64,000 nt of DNA, taken from assembly GCA_002163155.1 (NCBI GenBank), contig MAAO01000015.1, forward strand, positions 248,001 through 312,000, read 5' to 3'. This DNA is from Halobacteriovorax marinus (GTDB lineage Bacteria; Bdellovibrionota; Bacteriovoracia; Bacteriovoracales; Bacteriovoracaceae). The translations under genes were made by a program, and so were the position numbers. Shown piece after piece: positions 1-9,235 of the stretch. The stretch's first letter is position 1. Each line of letters opens with the position of its first letter. Under the pieces are notes generated by a model. The model saw only the letters and a list, made by a program, of their open reading frames with translations. It was not told the origin of the DNA and did not search any database.

Positions 1-1036
1 AGTATCTGAAAATTCCTAGGTGATTAAACTTAGCTTGTTGCACACCTGATAAAAGTTCTTGAAAATCTTCTTCAGACTCCCCAGGAAAACCAACAATGAT
101 TGAAGTTCTAAGAACGATTCCTGGACTCTTCTCACGTAATCTTTCGATTCTATTCATGATTCTGTCACCAGTAATCTTTCTATTCATTCTTCTAAGCACA
201 TGGTTAGAAAAATGTTGCACAGGCATGTCTAGGTAATTACAAATTTTCTTTGAACCTGCTATTTTCTCAATAACTTCATCAGTTAATTCATCTGGGTAGA
301 AGTAGAATAGACGAATCCAATCGACTCCCTCTACCGCTTCAAGACCAGAAAGTAATTCAAAGAGATTATTCTCATCTTCAAGATCAACTCCGTAATCAGA
401 GAGATCTTGAGAAATTAAATTAAGCTCTCTTACTCCACCTTCTGCTAACTTCTTAGCTTCAGCAATGAGCGAGGCTACAGTTCTTGATCTTAATCTTCCT
501 CTTAGAGTTGGAATAATACAGAATGTACAATTTCTATTACACCCTTCAGAGATTTTTAACCAAGCAGTATAAAATGGTGACGTATTTAAACGCGGATCAA
601 ATTCCGTGTGAATGAATTTTGGGATTTCAACAAATGACTTACTCTCAAGTTTTCCATCTTCTAGCGCTCTTAAAAGTTTTGTTATCTTATTATACTCTCC
701 AGTTCCAATGAACATATCAACTTCTGGAAGAGACTCAACTAACTCATCAGAATATCTCTGCGCCATACAACCAGAAACAACTAACGCCTTACAGCTTCCA
801 GCTTCCTGATCTTTATAGTCTGCTAAATCTAAAATCATCTCAATCGATTCTTGTTTTGCAGCTTCAATAAATGAACATGTATTAACAATAATAACTTCTG
901 CTTCTTTAGGCTCAGGAACGATTTCAAAACCATCTAATCCCATATAACCAAGCATAACTTGCGAGTCGACTAAGTTCTTAGAGCAACCTAGTGAAGTGAA
1001 AAATACTGTTCTGTTTTCAAACTTTGTTGTTTGCAT
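1..1036 (-). CDS. rimO: Ribosomal protein S12 methylthiotransferase RimO (C-terminus cut by window edge)
   Basis: Radical-SAM methylthiotransferase that thiomethylates the conserved aspartate of ribosomal protein S12. Translated from the minus strand, the protein begins with a TSLGCSKNLVDS stretch, the UPF0004-domain signature of RimO, where MiaB differs. Near residue 165 it has CNRNCTFC, the CxxxCxxC cluster motif of radical SAM enzymes. The start is ATG at 1036-1034 with an AGGA ribosome site six to seven bases upstream. About 345 residues are visible; RimO is normally about 430-450, so the C-terminal part including the TRAM domain lies beyond base 1. Stated from the family: cytoplasmic, two [4Fe-4S] clusters. 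It points away from the lytic transglycosylase gene, with 132 bases between them. Confidence 0.93.
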   Translation of the reverse strand, partial: MQTTKFENRTVFFTSLGCSKNLVDSQVMLGYMGLDGFEIVPEPKEAEVIIVNTCSFIEAAKQESIEMILDLADYKDQEAGSCKALVVSGCMAQRYSDELVESLPEVDMFIGTGEYNKITKLLRALEDGKLESKSFVEIPKFIHTEFDPRLNTSPFYTAWLKISEGCNRNCTFCIIPTLRGRLRSRTVASLIAEAKKLAEGGVRELNLISQDLSDYGVDLEDENNLFELLSGLEAVEGVDWIRLFYFYPDELTDEVIEKIAGSKKICNYLDMPVQHFSNHVLRRMNRKITGDRIMNRIERLREKSPGIVLRTSIIVGFPGESEEDFQELLSGVQQAKFNHLGIFRY

Positions 1037-1168
1037 TTTAAATCCTGAAAAAATTGAGTTTTGTTGTGCCCCTTTGTAGTACAAATTGCTCCAATTTTCA
1101 AAGGGTTGTGTAATTATTCACCATTTTTATGATTTGCCTTTAACAACATATCCCAATAGACTTAAGTC

Positions 1169-3175
1169 ATGGAAAATAAAAGGATTTTAAGCTATTTAGT
1201 CATTATCTCTCTCTCTACTTCATGTGCCACTAAGTTGCTTAGGGCCCCCAAGAAAGGTTTTTTAAACCTAACCGGTAAAGTTAAGCTGGAAGAACCGGAG
1301 ATATTGGCAAATAAATATCATAGAGCCAACCTAGAGTTGAAAGAAGGTTTCAATCAATTGGCCTGTGAGAAATTCGAAGAGTTATCTCTTATCGAAAATT
1401 TTCCTCTGCGTAAAATTTCTCACATCAAAGCGCTTAAGAGTTGTGATTGGACAGCAGACAAATTAATTTCCACTTGGAACGAAGCTAAAATTCCAAAATG
1501 GTTACAAGAAGAATACTTTGAGAGCTCACTTTCTATCGCTAAGAAGAAAAATATTAAGCTGTGGCAATCTAAACACAACTTCTCTCTCTACCCTTTTCAA
1601 AAAAGAAAAGATGAAAAAGAAAAATTCATTCATAGGGCCTTAAAAATTGCAGAGGACGAACAGTTTAGTGAACAGATAGTTATCTACAACGAAGAATTAA
1701 AAAAGATTTCTCCTCGCTACATAACTGCACCAACTTCTGAAGAGCTCTATAGTGTTGCCAGAGATTATGAACGTGCAAGAAATTTCAAACAGGCCATTTC
1801 TACTTATGAAGAAATTTTAAAATCAAAAGACATAGAACCAGATACAAAAATAAAATCTTGGCACAGGATCACTCGCGTATTTAAAAATCAAAGAAGAAGA
1901 GATCTCGCCCTTAGCTCTACTCACACTCTTGTAAAGTGGATCACTAAGAACAAAGTCATCTTTAGCGATAAGTACCAACAAGAATTAGTGGAAGCAAGAC
2001 TACGTTGGGCGAGAGCAACTTGGACTGCCAACAACTTAAAGCTAGCGAAGAAAATTCTAAAGAACACTTTAAAGAAGTTTAAACCAACAGATGTTCAAAC
2101 CTCAACTGTCCACTACCTACTTGGCAATATTTCTAAAGAAGAGAAGAAAATAAAAAAAGCGATCAAGAGCTTATACCTATCTCTTAGCTTTGCAGACTCT
2201 GAGCAAAGAGAACTTGTTCTTTGGCAACTCGCATGGCTTGAATATAAGAGAAAGAACTACTCGGTCTCTTCAAAGCTCTTCTTAGATCTACACGTTGAAT
2301 TCGATAACACTTCTAAATATTCCTACTGGTTGGGAAAATCTCTCTCCAGAGAAAAGAAGTCCGAGGAATCCATTAAGTTCTTTGAAAAGACTTCTGAGAT
2401 TGCGCCTTTTGGATACTATGGAATACAAGCTAAAAAGCTCTTGGGCCTGAAGCTAGAAATCGTCAAAAACACTATTTCGAGCAGTGAAGATAGATTATTC
2501 GAATGGCTAATTGCCCTTGGAGAATTCGACATTTCAAAGAATTACTTAAATTCATTTATATATAGCTCAAGTGGAGAGAATGAGAAACTCTCTCTCCTTG
2601 GAAAAATGAACCAATCTAAGAACTTTCGAGGAAGTCTTAGAACTTATTTCAACATGAGTGAAGAGCAGAGAGAGGATGTTTCTAAACAATACATCCACTA
2701 CATTTACCCTAAACCTAATCTCGCCACAAAATTTATTAAGAGTGATTACGATGCCGACCTCGCCTACTCAATCATTAGGCAAGAGTCAGCTTTTGATAAA
2801 GATGCGAGAAGTTTTGCAGATGCCTATGGCCTTATGCAGATCATTCCAAAGAGAGCAGTGAAGTTAGCAAAACGTCATAGAGTTCCCTATCGCAATGAGA
2901 AGGATCTCTACGATATTGATACTAATATTGTTCTTGGAGTACGATATCTTGAAGACCTAAAGAAGTCTTTTAAGAATCTTCCCATGGCGATTGGGTCTTA
3001 CAACGCTGGTGAAAATGCTATGCATAGGTGGAGGAAATCTCGTTTTAATGGTGATATGGAGATTTTCATTGAAGATATTCCTTATAGGGAAACGAGGAAA
3101 TATATCAAATTGGTTCTTAGGAACTACTCTATTTATCAGCAGCTCCCAATTAGTGAAAAAGTCTTTATTTATTAA
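1169..3175 (+). CDS. Membrane-bound lytic murein transglycosylase, Slt70-like lipoprotein
   Basis: Predicted peptidoglycan-cleaving enzyme that forms 1,6-anhydro-muropeptides. Residues 1-19 form a signal sequence ending in a lipobox-like LSTSC, so it is probably lipidated at Cys19 and sits in the periplasm or on the outer membrane. Residues about 60-500 are alpha-helical and TPR-like, resembling the superhelical ring of Slt70. The C-terminal 140 residues are an SLT domain: catalytic Glu539 in RQESAF, then AYGLMQ, the NIVLGVRYL segment and SYNAGE. Its 668 residues fit the Slt70 size class. The last 11 bases overlap the convergent lolA gene. Family assignment is strong; the exact subfamily is not settled. 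In a predator it could act on its own wall or on prey wall, but nothing in the sequence decides this. Confidence 0.88.
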   Translation: MENKRILSYLVIISLSTSCATKLLRAPKKGFLNLTGKVKLEEPEILANKYHRANLELKEGFNQLACEKFEELSLIENFPLRKISHIKALKSCDWTADKLISTWNEAKIPKWLQEEYFESSLSIAKKKNIKLWQSKHNFSLYPFQKRKDEKEKFIHRALKIAEDEQFSEQIVIYNEELKKISPRYITAPTSEELYSVARDYERARNFKQAISTYEEILKSKDIEPDTKIKSWHRITRVFKNQRRRDLALSSTHTLVKWITKNKVIFSDKYQQELVEARLRWARATWTANNLKLAKKILKNTLKKFKPTDVQTSTVHYLLGNISKEEKKIKKAIKSLYLSLSFADSEQRELVLWQLAWLEYKRKNYSVSSKLFLDLHVEFDNTSKYSYWLGKSLSREKKSEESIKFFEKTSEIAPFGYYGIQAKKLLGLKLEIVKNTISSSEDRLFEWLIALGEFDISKNYLNSFIYSSSGENEKLSLLGKMNQSKNFRGSLRTYFNMSEEQREDVSKQYIHYIYPKPNLATKFIKSDYDADLAYSIIRQESAFDKDARSFADAYGLMQIIPKRAVKLAKRHRVPYRNEKDLYDIDTNIVLGVRYLEDLKKSFKNLPMAIGSYNAGENAMHRWRKSRFNGDMEIFIEDIPYRETRKYIKLVLRNYSIYQQLPISEKVFIY

Positions 3176-3767
3176 CCTTTGTATTTTTAGGAGCTGTAAA
3201 GACAAAGTGATTTTTATTAAACTTAGGACTTTCATTAATTTTTGAAAGTTCTAACACTTTCACTTTCTTATTTGTAAGAATCATTTTCACAGTTTTAAGT
3301 TCTCTAAATTTAGCCTGGTTATTCTTAAAAAATAGTGTCGCTTCTTTTATGCCCAATTGTTTCTTGGCCTTCTTTTTAAAACTTAAGAGGTAACTATTCT
3401 TTAGCATCTTCACACTATAGACCTTATTTGATTTCAATCCCTTCTTTAAGACATTCAAAAATTTTGTAAGAGTATTCTTAGTCGCCTCTTGTACGGTCAA
3501 CTGTCCTGGCTCTCCCTCAATAAAAGGAGGGGTATAGTACCAAGTCTTATCTCTATTGCTCACATAAGTCAGACTCTCCGGACTAGAAGTAATGAGTTTA
3601 ATGCTGCTTGGATAAGAGTAATCGATTTGACCCTTGGATCTCTTTTCTTTTCCCGTTAGGGCACTTTTATAAACTTGCTCAAAAGATGCTGAGAAGTTTT
3701 TTGGGACAAAAGATTTCGCGAAAATTTGGGTAGATAGAAGAAAGAAAACAAATAGTATTTTAGTCAT
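3165..3767 (-). CDS. lolA: LolA-family outer-membrane lipoprotein carrier
   Basis: Predicted periplasmic chaperone that carries lipoproteins from the LolCDE complex to the outer membrane. It has an N-terminal signal peptide (residues 1-17, cut after IFAK or nearby). The body is a LolA-like beta sheet with the family pattern of G-x-x-Y after an initial amphipathic strand, a WYYTPP turn and a C-terminal strand ending in VFTAPKNT. At 200 residues it matches LolA length. It lies 47 bases downstream of smc on the same strand and may share its transcript. The ATG sits at the foot of a perfect 12-bp hairpin whose loop carries the GGAGG ribosome site (separate entry), so translation may be controlled. 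Recognition rests on pattern and size; sequence identity in this family is typically low. Confidence 0.78.
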   Translation of the reverse strand: MTKILFVFFLLSTQIFAKSFVPKNFSASFEQVYKSALTGKEKRSKGQIDYSYPSSIKLITSSPESLTYVSNRDKTWYYTPPFIEGEPGQLTVQEATKNTLTKFLNVLKKGLKSNKVYSVKMLKNSYLLSFKKKAKKQLGIKEATLFFKNNQAKFRELKTVKMILTNKKVKVLELSKINESPKFNKNHFVFTAPKNTKVNK

Positions 3768-3799
3768 AATAGTGAAGCCTCCGTAGACTTCACTATTAT
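3766..3799 (-). promoter_or_regulatory. Hairpin enclosing the lolA ribosome site and start codon
   Basis: Positions 3766-3777 and 3788-3799 are exact reverse complements (12 bp, ATAATAGTGAAG against CTTCACTATTAT) around a 10-base loop. In the minus-strand RNA the loop reads UCUACGGAGG, so the lolA Shine-Dalgarno is displayed in the loop. The 3' arm runs straight into the AUG at 3767-3765, whose first two bases are paired. No U-run follows, so a translational switch fits better than a terminator of smc. Its function is inferred. Confidence 0.6.
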
Positions 3800-3814
3800 A
3801 ACGAATATTGAAAA

Positions 3815-6800
3815 TTAGTGCAATTGAACTGATACAGCAGTAGAAACACCCGGCTCTTGCATAGTCACACCGTAAAGCGTGTCATTAAGTTCCATAGTTT
3901 TCTTATTATGTGTAATTAAGATGAATTGAGACTCAGAACTCATTTCTCTTAACAGTTCATTAAATCTACCAACGTTCGCATCATCAAGAGGAGCGTCAAC
4001 CTCATCTAAAAGACAGAATGGTGCTGGTTTAACTAAGAAGATTGAGAAAATTAACGACACAGCTGTCATGGCCTTTTCACCACCTGACATGAGGTTAATA
4101 TTCTGCATTTTCTTACCTGGCGGCTTAGCAATAATATCAACTCCACATTCAGTATCATTGATGTCACCAGTAATCTTAAGCATGGCTTCCCCACCACCAA
4201 AAATGATTGGGAATACTTTTCTAAATCTCACATCAACTTCTTCAAAAGCAATTTTAAATCTTTCTTTAGATTTTTCATCGATTTGAGCAATAGCAACTTC
4301 TAGATCCTCTAGAGATTGACTCAGTTCAACTTCTTGAACTTTTAAGAAGTCAAAACGAAGCTTTTGACGATCGAAATCTTCAATTGCTTGCCAGTTAATC
4401 TCTCCAAGACGTCCATACTCTTGCTTGTAATTTTTAAGCTTAGAGGCACAATCCTTAAGGTCTTGACCGTATCTTCTTGTGAATTCGTAAGCTTCTTTTT
4501 CAACCACTTGCAGACCAGTCTCAGTCTCCATGAAGTACATTTGTTGAACATCGAGAAGATCAGTAAAGTCGTCTTCCTCATACTCAAGGAATCCACCGAT
4601 AGCGTCTCTAAGATCAATTTGATACTTTTCAAAGACATTCTTAACGACTTCAACTTCTTCATTTTGCCACTGAGTAAGTTTTAACTCGTACTCAGTAATG
4701 TCTTTTTCATTTTTATTAATTTTCTTATTAAGTTCTTTGGCCTCATCTTCTCTTTCTTGCATGGCAAGTAGAAGTTGAGTCAGATCATCTTTCATAATAT
4801 TTAGAATATCATCACGATCAGTTAGCTCAGTGGCCATTGATTGATTAGAGTCTTCTAAAAGATCAATTTGATTGTTCGTTTCTTCAATCTCTTCATGGTA
4901 CTTCTCAACTAATTCTTTATTGGAATCAATTCTTGAAGTTTGCTTTTCCATTTGAGAAGAAATGTCATCAATTTGAGATTGAAAGCTATTCACTCTTTCT
5001 TTGAAAGTATTGATCTCAACTTGTTTCTCCATATAAGACTCTCTTTCAGTCTCATATGTTGATTTGAAATCAATCAATTCTTCGTTTAACTCTTCGTATC
5101 TAGAAGTCTTATCTTCTAGCTCTTCAGTTAGAACATTTTTCTTCTTAGAGAGATTGTCTTCACTTTCTAAGAGATCAAATCTTGATTTAGATATTTCACT
5201 CTTTCTATTTGTAAGGATATCTAAGCGAGCATTTCCTGTTTCCATTCCAGCAAGTTTAGAATCAAGTGCCGACTTCTTAGCAGCAAAATCAGATTTTGCT
5301 TCAGAAAGCTGATCTCTTAAAAGCTCTTGCTCATCTCTCTTATCATCAAGAGTCGTTGCACTGATTTCACATTTCTCTTCAATTTCTTTCACTTCTACTT
5401 CTAGAACTTCAAGATTTTTTTCTAATTCAATGATTTGGTTATTTCTCTCAACAACCCCTTGCCCTTCCGAGCTACCGATCATTGTTAAGATTTTTCCATT
5501 TCCTACATTTCTAATTAACGATTTTCCATCCGCAGAGCTAATGGCCTTAAAGTTAATTGAGTCAGAAACAAGATTAATGGCTTCAGGGTTTAATTCTGAT
5601 GCAATGAAGTAACCATCAAAGAATGGAATGAGTTTAGATTTATATTCCTCTGGAAGATTTAATAGTTGGTGTACTGGAATGATATCTCCACCAGTAGCAA
5701 CTCTTAATCTCTCAACAGATTCTTCAGAAGTCATTTCACCATTTTTATTTGGAACTAAGAATTCTAAAGCCTTTTCATTGTTAGTTTTACACCACTCAAG
5801 AACAGGAGTTATATCATTTTCAGTAGATACAAGAGTATCCATGAAATCACATAAAAGATTTTGAACCGCTTTCGCGTGATCTTCTTCGCAGTTAATTAGA
5901 TTTCCAAGAAGTTGGTAATTTTCAGAATCAACATTCTCAAGAAATTCAACAGCACCTTCTCTTACTCCGTCCATCGCTGCACTAATTTCTTTTAAAGAAG
6001 CTAGTTTAGATTCTGTCGTAATGAATGCTTTACTCTTATCCTTAAGTTCTAGCTCAACTTCTTTGTTGGCTGAAATAAGGTTTTCAATAACTGATTTAAA
6101 CTCAATTTCTTTTTCAGAGAGATCACTTGCTAACTCTTCTGCAGCGTGAACTGCATCTCTTTCATCAGCAATTTGTGTTGATACACCTGAGTATTGTTTT
6201 TCTAAAACTTCAATTTCTTCAGTAATATCTTGTAGGTTAGCTGCAAACTCTTCTAACTTAGAAGTATTTTGGAAAAGTGTTTGCTCTAATTTACTCAGTT
6301 CAGATTTCTCTTCTTCAAGTCCTAATTTTAAAGAGTCAACTTGCTCTGTCTTAAGCTCAAGCTCTTCTTTCATAAGTTCTATTTTTTCTTCAACTTCTTC
6401 AAAGTTAACAGACTCTTCATTCTTAGCCTGAAGATCAGTCATAGAAGTTTCTAATTCTTCAATCTTAGCTTCTCTTTCGACAAGCTCCTCTTGAAGTTCA
6501 CTCATTTCTTTTTGTCTTGTTTCAATGAGCGATTCTTTATCTGTTAGTGTTTTACAAAGGTTATTGAAACGCTCTTCAGAAGTAGCAAGCCTAGTAGAGA
6601 TTTCATTTCTTTCTGTTTGAAGAATTTCTAGTTTCTCTGTTTGCTCTTCCTTCTTAAATCTTTCTTCCTCTAGAGAAATTTCAAGAGAATTCTTACGAGT
6701 TCCCCATCCTTCTAGTTCTAAAGATTTTTCATTTAATAAAACTCTTCCATCTCTTAAATCCTTAAGAAGATCATAGGCTTTATGCGCATGGACAACGATA

Positions 6801-7495
6801 TCATTTCTCTTAACTTTTTCCTTAAGTGACTTCGCTCTCTCTGCTTTCTCAGCTTGCTTTTGCAGGGCCTTTAAATTCTTTTCAATTTCTGATTGTAGAT
6901 CTTGAAGTCTATTTAAGTTTTGCTGAGTTTGTTCAATTTTCTTTAATGATTCTTTCTTTCTTAGCTTAAATTTTGTAATTCCTGCCACATCTTCAATCAT
7001 CGTTCTACGTTCTTCTGGCTTAGCCTGAACAAGACGGTTGATTTCCCCTTGGGCAATAATTGAATAAGACTTAGCTCCCGCACCGGTATCCATGAAAACT
7101 TCTTGAATATCTTTGAGTCTCGCAGGAACATTATTAATGCGGTACTCAGTCTCACCATTTTTATAGAGCTTTCTTGTTAGTTGAATTTCACTTGGACTGG
7201 AAACTTTATTTCCAATATGAATATGCTTTCCAGTGTCATTATCAAGAACGAGTGTAACTTCGGCGAATGAGCCTGGGTTATATTTAGATGAACCTGCGAA
7301 TATAAGATCCTTCATGGTTTTTCCACGAAGGTGCTTGGCAGATTGCTCACCCATTACCCAAAATAAGGCGTCAACAATGTTAGATTTTCCACAACCATTT
7401 GGTCCAACGATACCAGTGATACCATCATCAAAATGAATAGTTGTGCGGTCCTTAAAGGATTTGAATCCTTGTACTATTAGTCTCTTCAGCTTCAC
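3815..7495 (-). CDS. smc: Chromosome segregation SMC ATPase
   Basis: Structural-maintenance-of-chromosomes protein, the DNA-organising ATPase of the Smc-ScpAB complex. The N-terminal head carries Walker A GPNGCGKSN at about residues 32-40. Two long coiled coils, about 170-500 and 680-1000, flank a hinge at about 510-660. The C-terminal head holds the ABC signature LMSGGEKA (about 1133) and Walker B CLLDEVDAPLDDAN. Its 1226 residues are full length. It starts with GTG at 7495, with AAGGA seven bases upstream. ScpA and ScpB are not in this window. It is followed by lolA on the same strand. I see no frameshift or missing motif. Confidence 0.97.
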   Translation of the reverse strand: MKLKRLIVQGFKSFKDRTTIHFDDGITGIVGPNGCGKSNIVDALFWVMGEQSAKHLRGKTMKDLIFAGSSKYNPGSFAEVTLVLDNDTGKHIHIGNKVSSPSEIQLTRKLYKNGETEYRINNVPARLKDIQEVFMDTGAGAKSYSIIAQGEINRLVQAKPEERRTMIEDVAGITKFKLRKKESLKKIEQTQQNLNRLQDLQSEIEKNLKALQKQAEKAERAKSLKEKVKRNDIVVHAHKAYDLLKDLRDGRVLLNEKSLELEGWGTRKNSLEISLEEERFKKEEQTEKLEILQTERNEISTRLATSEERFNNLCKTLTDKESLIETRQKEMSELQEELVEREAKIEELETSMTDLQAKNEESVNFEEVEEKIELMKEELELKTEQVDSLKLGLEEEKSELSKLEQTLFQNTSKLEEFAANLQDITEEIEVLEKQYSGVSTQIADERDAVHAAEELASDLSEKEIEFKSVIENLISANKEVELELKDKSKAFITTESKLASLKEISAAMDGVREGAVEFLENVDSENYQLLGNLINCEEDHAKAVQNLLCDFMDTLVSTENDITPVLEWCKTNNEKALEFLVPNKNGEMTSEESVERLRVATGGDIIPVHQLLNLPEEYKSKLIPFFDGYFIASELNPEAINLVSDSINFKAISSADGKSLIRNVGNGKILTMIGSSEGQGVVERNNQIIELEKNLEVLEVEVKEIEEKCEISATTLDDKRDEQELLRDQLSEAKSDFAAKKSALDSKLAGMETGNARLDILTNRKSEISKSRFDLLESEDNLSKKKNVLTEELEDKTSRYEELNEELIDFKSTYETERESYMEKQVEINTFKERVNSFQSQIDDISSQMEKQTSRIDSNKELVEKYHEEIEETNNQIDLLEDSNQSMATELTDRDDILNIMKDDLTQLLLAMQEREDEAKELNKKINKNEKDITEYELKLTQWQNEEVEVVKNVFEKYQIDLRDAIGGFLEYEEDDFTDLLDVQQMYFMETETGLQVVEKEAYEFTRRYGQDLKDCASKLKNYKQEYGRLGEINWQAIEDFDRQKLRFDFLKVQEVELSQSLEDLEVAIAQIDEKSKERFKIAFEEVDVRFRKVFPIIFGGGEAMLKITGDINDTECGVDIIAKPPGKKMQNINLMSGGEKAMTAVSLIFSIFLVKPAPFCLLDEVDAPLDDANVGRFNELLREMSSESQFILITHNKKTMELNDTLYGVTMQEPGVSTAVSVQLH

Positions 7496-7527
7496 AAGCG
7501 GTTCCTTTGCTTGAAATGTGTGTGTGT

Positions 7528-7568
7528 ATGTACGAAAAATCTACCATTAATAAAGGCGATTCGTACAT
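7528..7568. repeat. 9-bp inverted repeat upstream of smc
   Basis: ATGTACGAA at 7528-7536 is repeated inverted as TTCGTACAT at 7560-7568 with 23 bases between. It lies in the 164-base gap between smc and the next gene, preceded by a short TG run (about 7516-7527). It could be an operator or a stem. No consensus promoter was recognised beside it. Confidence 0.4.
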
Positions 7569-7659
7569 GATAAATTATGAAATGTAAGATGTTGTGAGGC
7601 CAGAAACTATTGAATTTTCAGCCACTTATCCTAGAATGTAAGTTTCTGAGATAGCTCTA

Positions 7660-8121
7660 TCATTTGCTCGCAGCAGCATTCACCTTAAGACAGCTAATTC
7701 TGGCTTCTGGAATAGGTGTCCCATCAGAGAAATGACCCTTTGTCCGCTGGATCAACTCACCGCTCTGTCCTGACCAGATATCCGTGGTCATCTGAATTCT
7801 TTGGTTAAATTCCGGAATATCACCACTCATTTTCAATGTAAGAATCTTTTTATGACAAGAAGCGATGTATTTAAGATTTGTGATTCCGTCCATAGAGCTA
7901 GCTGGCAGCAAATGTTCTCGCTGATCCGCTATCCAACTCACGCGCTCATCTTGATTTTCTTTAAAAGTATAAGTGGTGATACCACCATCGATATTTTTAG
8001 AAATATCGAGCTTCACAACCTGAGCTTGGCCCATTTCACAGAAGTACTGACCTGCTAAGTTCGGACAAGCAAGAGAATTGAGACTCATAGAAATAAGAAA
8101 AAAAGAGATAAGTGTTTTCAT
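7660..8121 (-). CDS. Secreted protein of unknown function, 153 residues
   Basis: Not recognised. Residues 1-18 form a signal peptide ending SLNSLA, followed by a mature start CPNLAGQYFC. Four cysteines are visible in the mature part (CPN, YFC, ASC, ISC), enough for two disulfides in the periplasm. The rest looks like a small beta-rich fold with repeated polar strands; the opening LAGQYFC resembles small lipocalin-like secreted proteins, but that is only a resemblance. It reads in the same direction as the Sel1-like gene upstream (37-base gap), so the two may be co-transcribed. Its coding reality is supported by the clean signal peptide and normal composition. Confidence 0.6.
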   Translation of the reverse strand: MKTLISFFLISMSLNSLACPNLAGQYFCEMGQAQVVKLDISKNIDGGITTYTFKENQDERVSWIADQREHLLPASSMDGITNLKYIASCHKKILTLKMSGDIPEFNQRIQMTTDIWSGQSGELIQRTKGHFSDGTPIPEARISCLKVNAAASK

Positions 8122-8158
8122 GGAGAAATTATAGAAAATTCACCATGCCAATGACAAA

Positions 8159-9091
8159 CTAATTCTGACACAAGCTTTTATCAAGCTTACAGGCCTTCAA
8201 CTGAAATTTCTTTGAAAGTTTCGGGCTAGTTTTGTGATAATAAGAATACTTATAGCAGGCACTGGCCCTAGCATTGCTTTTTGACTCACAGCTTCTGCGG
8301 TAGAACGTCATGGCGCGGGCGAGGTTTCCTTGTTCAATACTTTGAGCATATCTAAAACAACCTACACCATTTTCTAAATCACAGGCCTTTTCAAAGGAGC
8401 TCAGCTCCTTCTTACCTTCCTTTTGTTCAACCTCTCCAAGGACCAAGCAACCCTGATCATGTTGGTTGTTGCAGGACGTTTCCGCCCACTTTCTTGCCTC
8501 TTTTAAGTTTGCCAAAAAAAGGTAATCTCGAGAGAGTTTTGTACAATCCTTGTATTCCTTACCTTCACAACTCTTTTTTAAGAAAGCCATTTTCTCCTTT
8601 AGGAGTTTTAAGTAATTCGCCTGATCCTTCTTTTCCTCATCATTTAAATCTTTTTCTGCTGATCTAACAACTTTGGAAAAGTAGGGTTTTATTTGAGCTA
8701 GTCGTTTACAAGCTAATTCATTCTTTAAATTACAAGAGTTTTCTAGAACTTCAAGAGATTCTAAGAAGGATTTCTTCTCGAAAAATATTTCTCCAAGCTC
8801 ATAACAAGCAAGAGAGAAATTATAATCACAGGAAAGAACTAAGAACTTATGATCATTATCTAACTGACCCAACTTCTTATAAATCTTATCGACAGCATAA
8901 CAAGACTTACCATCCTTGAGCTTACACCCTGACTCATAGAGATTAAGGGGCTCCAGCTGCTTGCCTTGATGACTAGCAAGATAGGCTGCTTCAAAACAAG
9001 AGTTCGCATTTGAGCTCATACATTCATTTTTTAGCTCATCGAGAGTTTTAGCCTGAATAAGAAATGTAAAAAGAATTAGTAGTAATTTCAT
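8159..9091 (-). CDS. Sel1/TPR-like repeat protein, secreted, cysteine-rich
   Basis: Predicted periplasmic helical-repeat scaffold. After a signal peptide (MKLLLILFTFLIQA) it carries about eight units of 30-38 residues with a recurrent C...A.C.......L pattern and paired cysteines (for example NSCFEAAYL, SCYAV, ACYELGEIFFE, GCLVLGE, GCFRYAQSIEQG). This matches cysteine-bearing Sel1-like repeats, as in HcpA-type proteins, which usually bind other proteins. I chose ATG 9091 because it starts exactly at the signal peptide; the open frame extends to a TTG at 9130, adding 13 residues that would precede the signal. No strong ribosome site decides it. The same repeat type occurs in the N-terminus of the TadC-like protein at 33496-34710. 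Confidence 0.68.
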   Translation of the reverse strand: MKLLLILFTFLIQAKTLDELKNECMSSNANSCFEAAYLASHQGKQLEPLNLYESGCKLKDGKSCYAVDKIYKKLGQLDNDHKFLVLSCDYNFSLACYELGEIFFEKKSFLESLEVLENSCNLKNELACKRLAQIKPYFSKVVRSAEKDLNDEEKKDQANYLKLLKEKMAFLKKSCEGKEYKDCTKLSRDYLFLANLKEARKWAETSCNNQHDQGCLVLGEVEQKEGKKELSSFEKACDLENGVGCFRYAQSIEQGNLARAMTFYRRSCESKSNARASACYKYSYYHKTSPKLSKKFQLKACKLDKSLCQN

Positions 9092-9235
9092 TATACTAGA
9101 AAATATATCATGTCTCATTTCTACATTCAAATAGCTGAAAATAGGACCTCATACAAAAATCGAAAATAGTGCCAGGGAGCGAATCTATTGCAAATAGTAA
9201 ATATACTTACTATAATTCTGTGGGGGCAATACCAT

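Noticed and set aside
4342-5864. Several long frames on both strands within smc
   Set aside because: They are shadows of the coiled-coil coding sequence, with no ribosome sites or recognisable products.
7512-7530. TG-rich microsatellite
   Set aside because: Only about six TG units; too short to call a meaningful repeat on its own.
9188-9235. TTG at 9188 as start of the GNAT-like gene
   Set aside because: The ATG at 9236 has a purine-rich site at normal spacing and gives a cleaner N-terminus.
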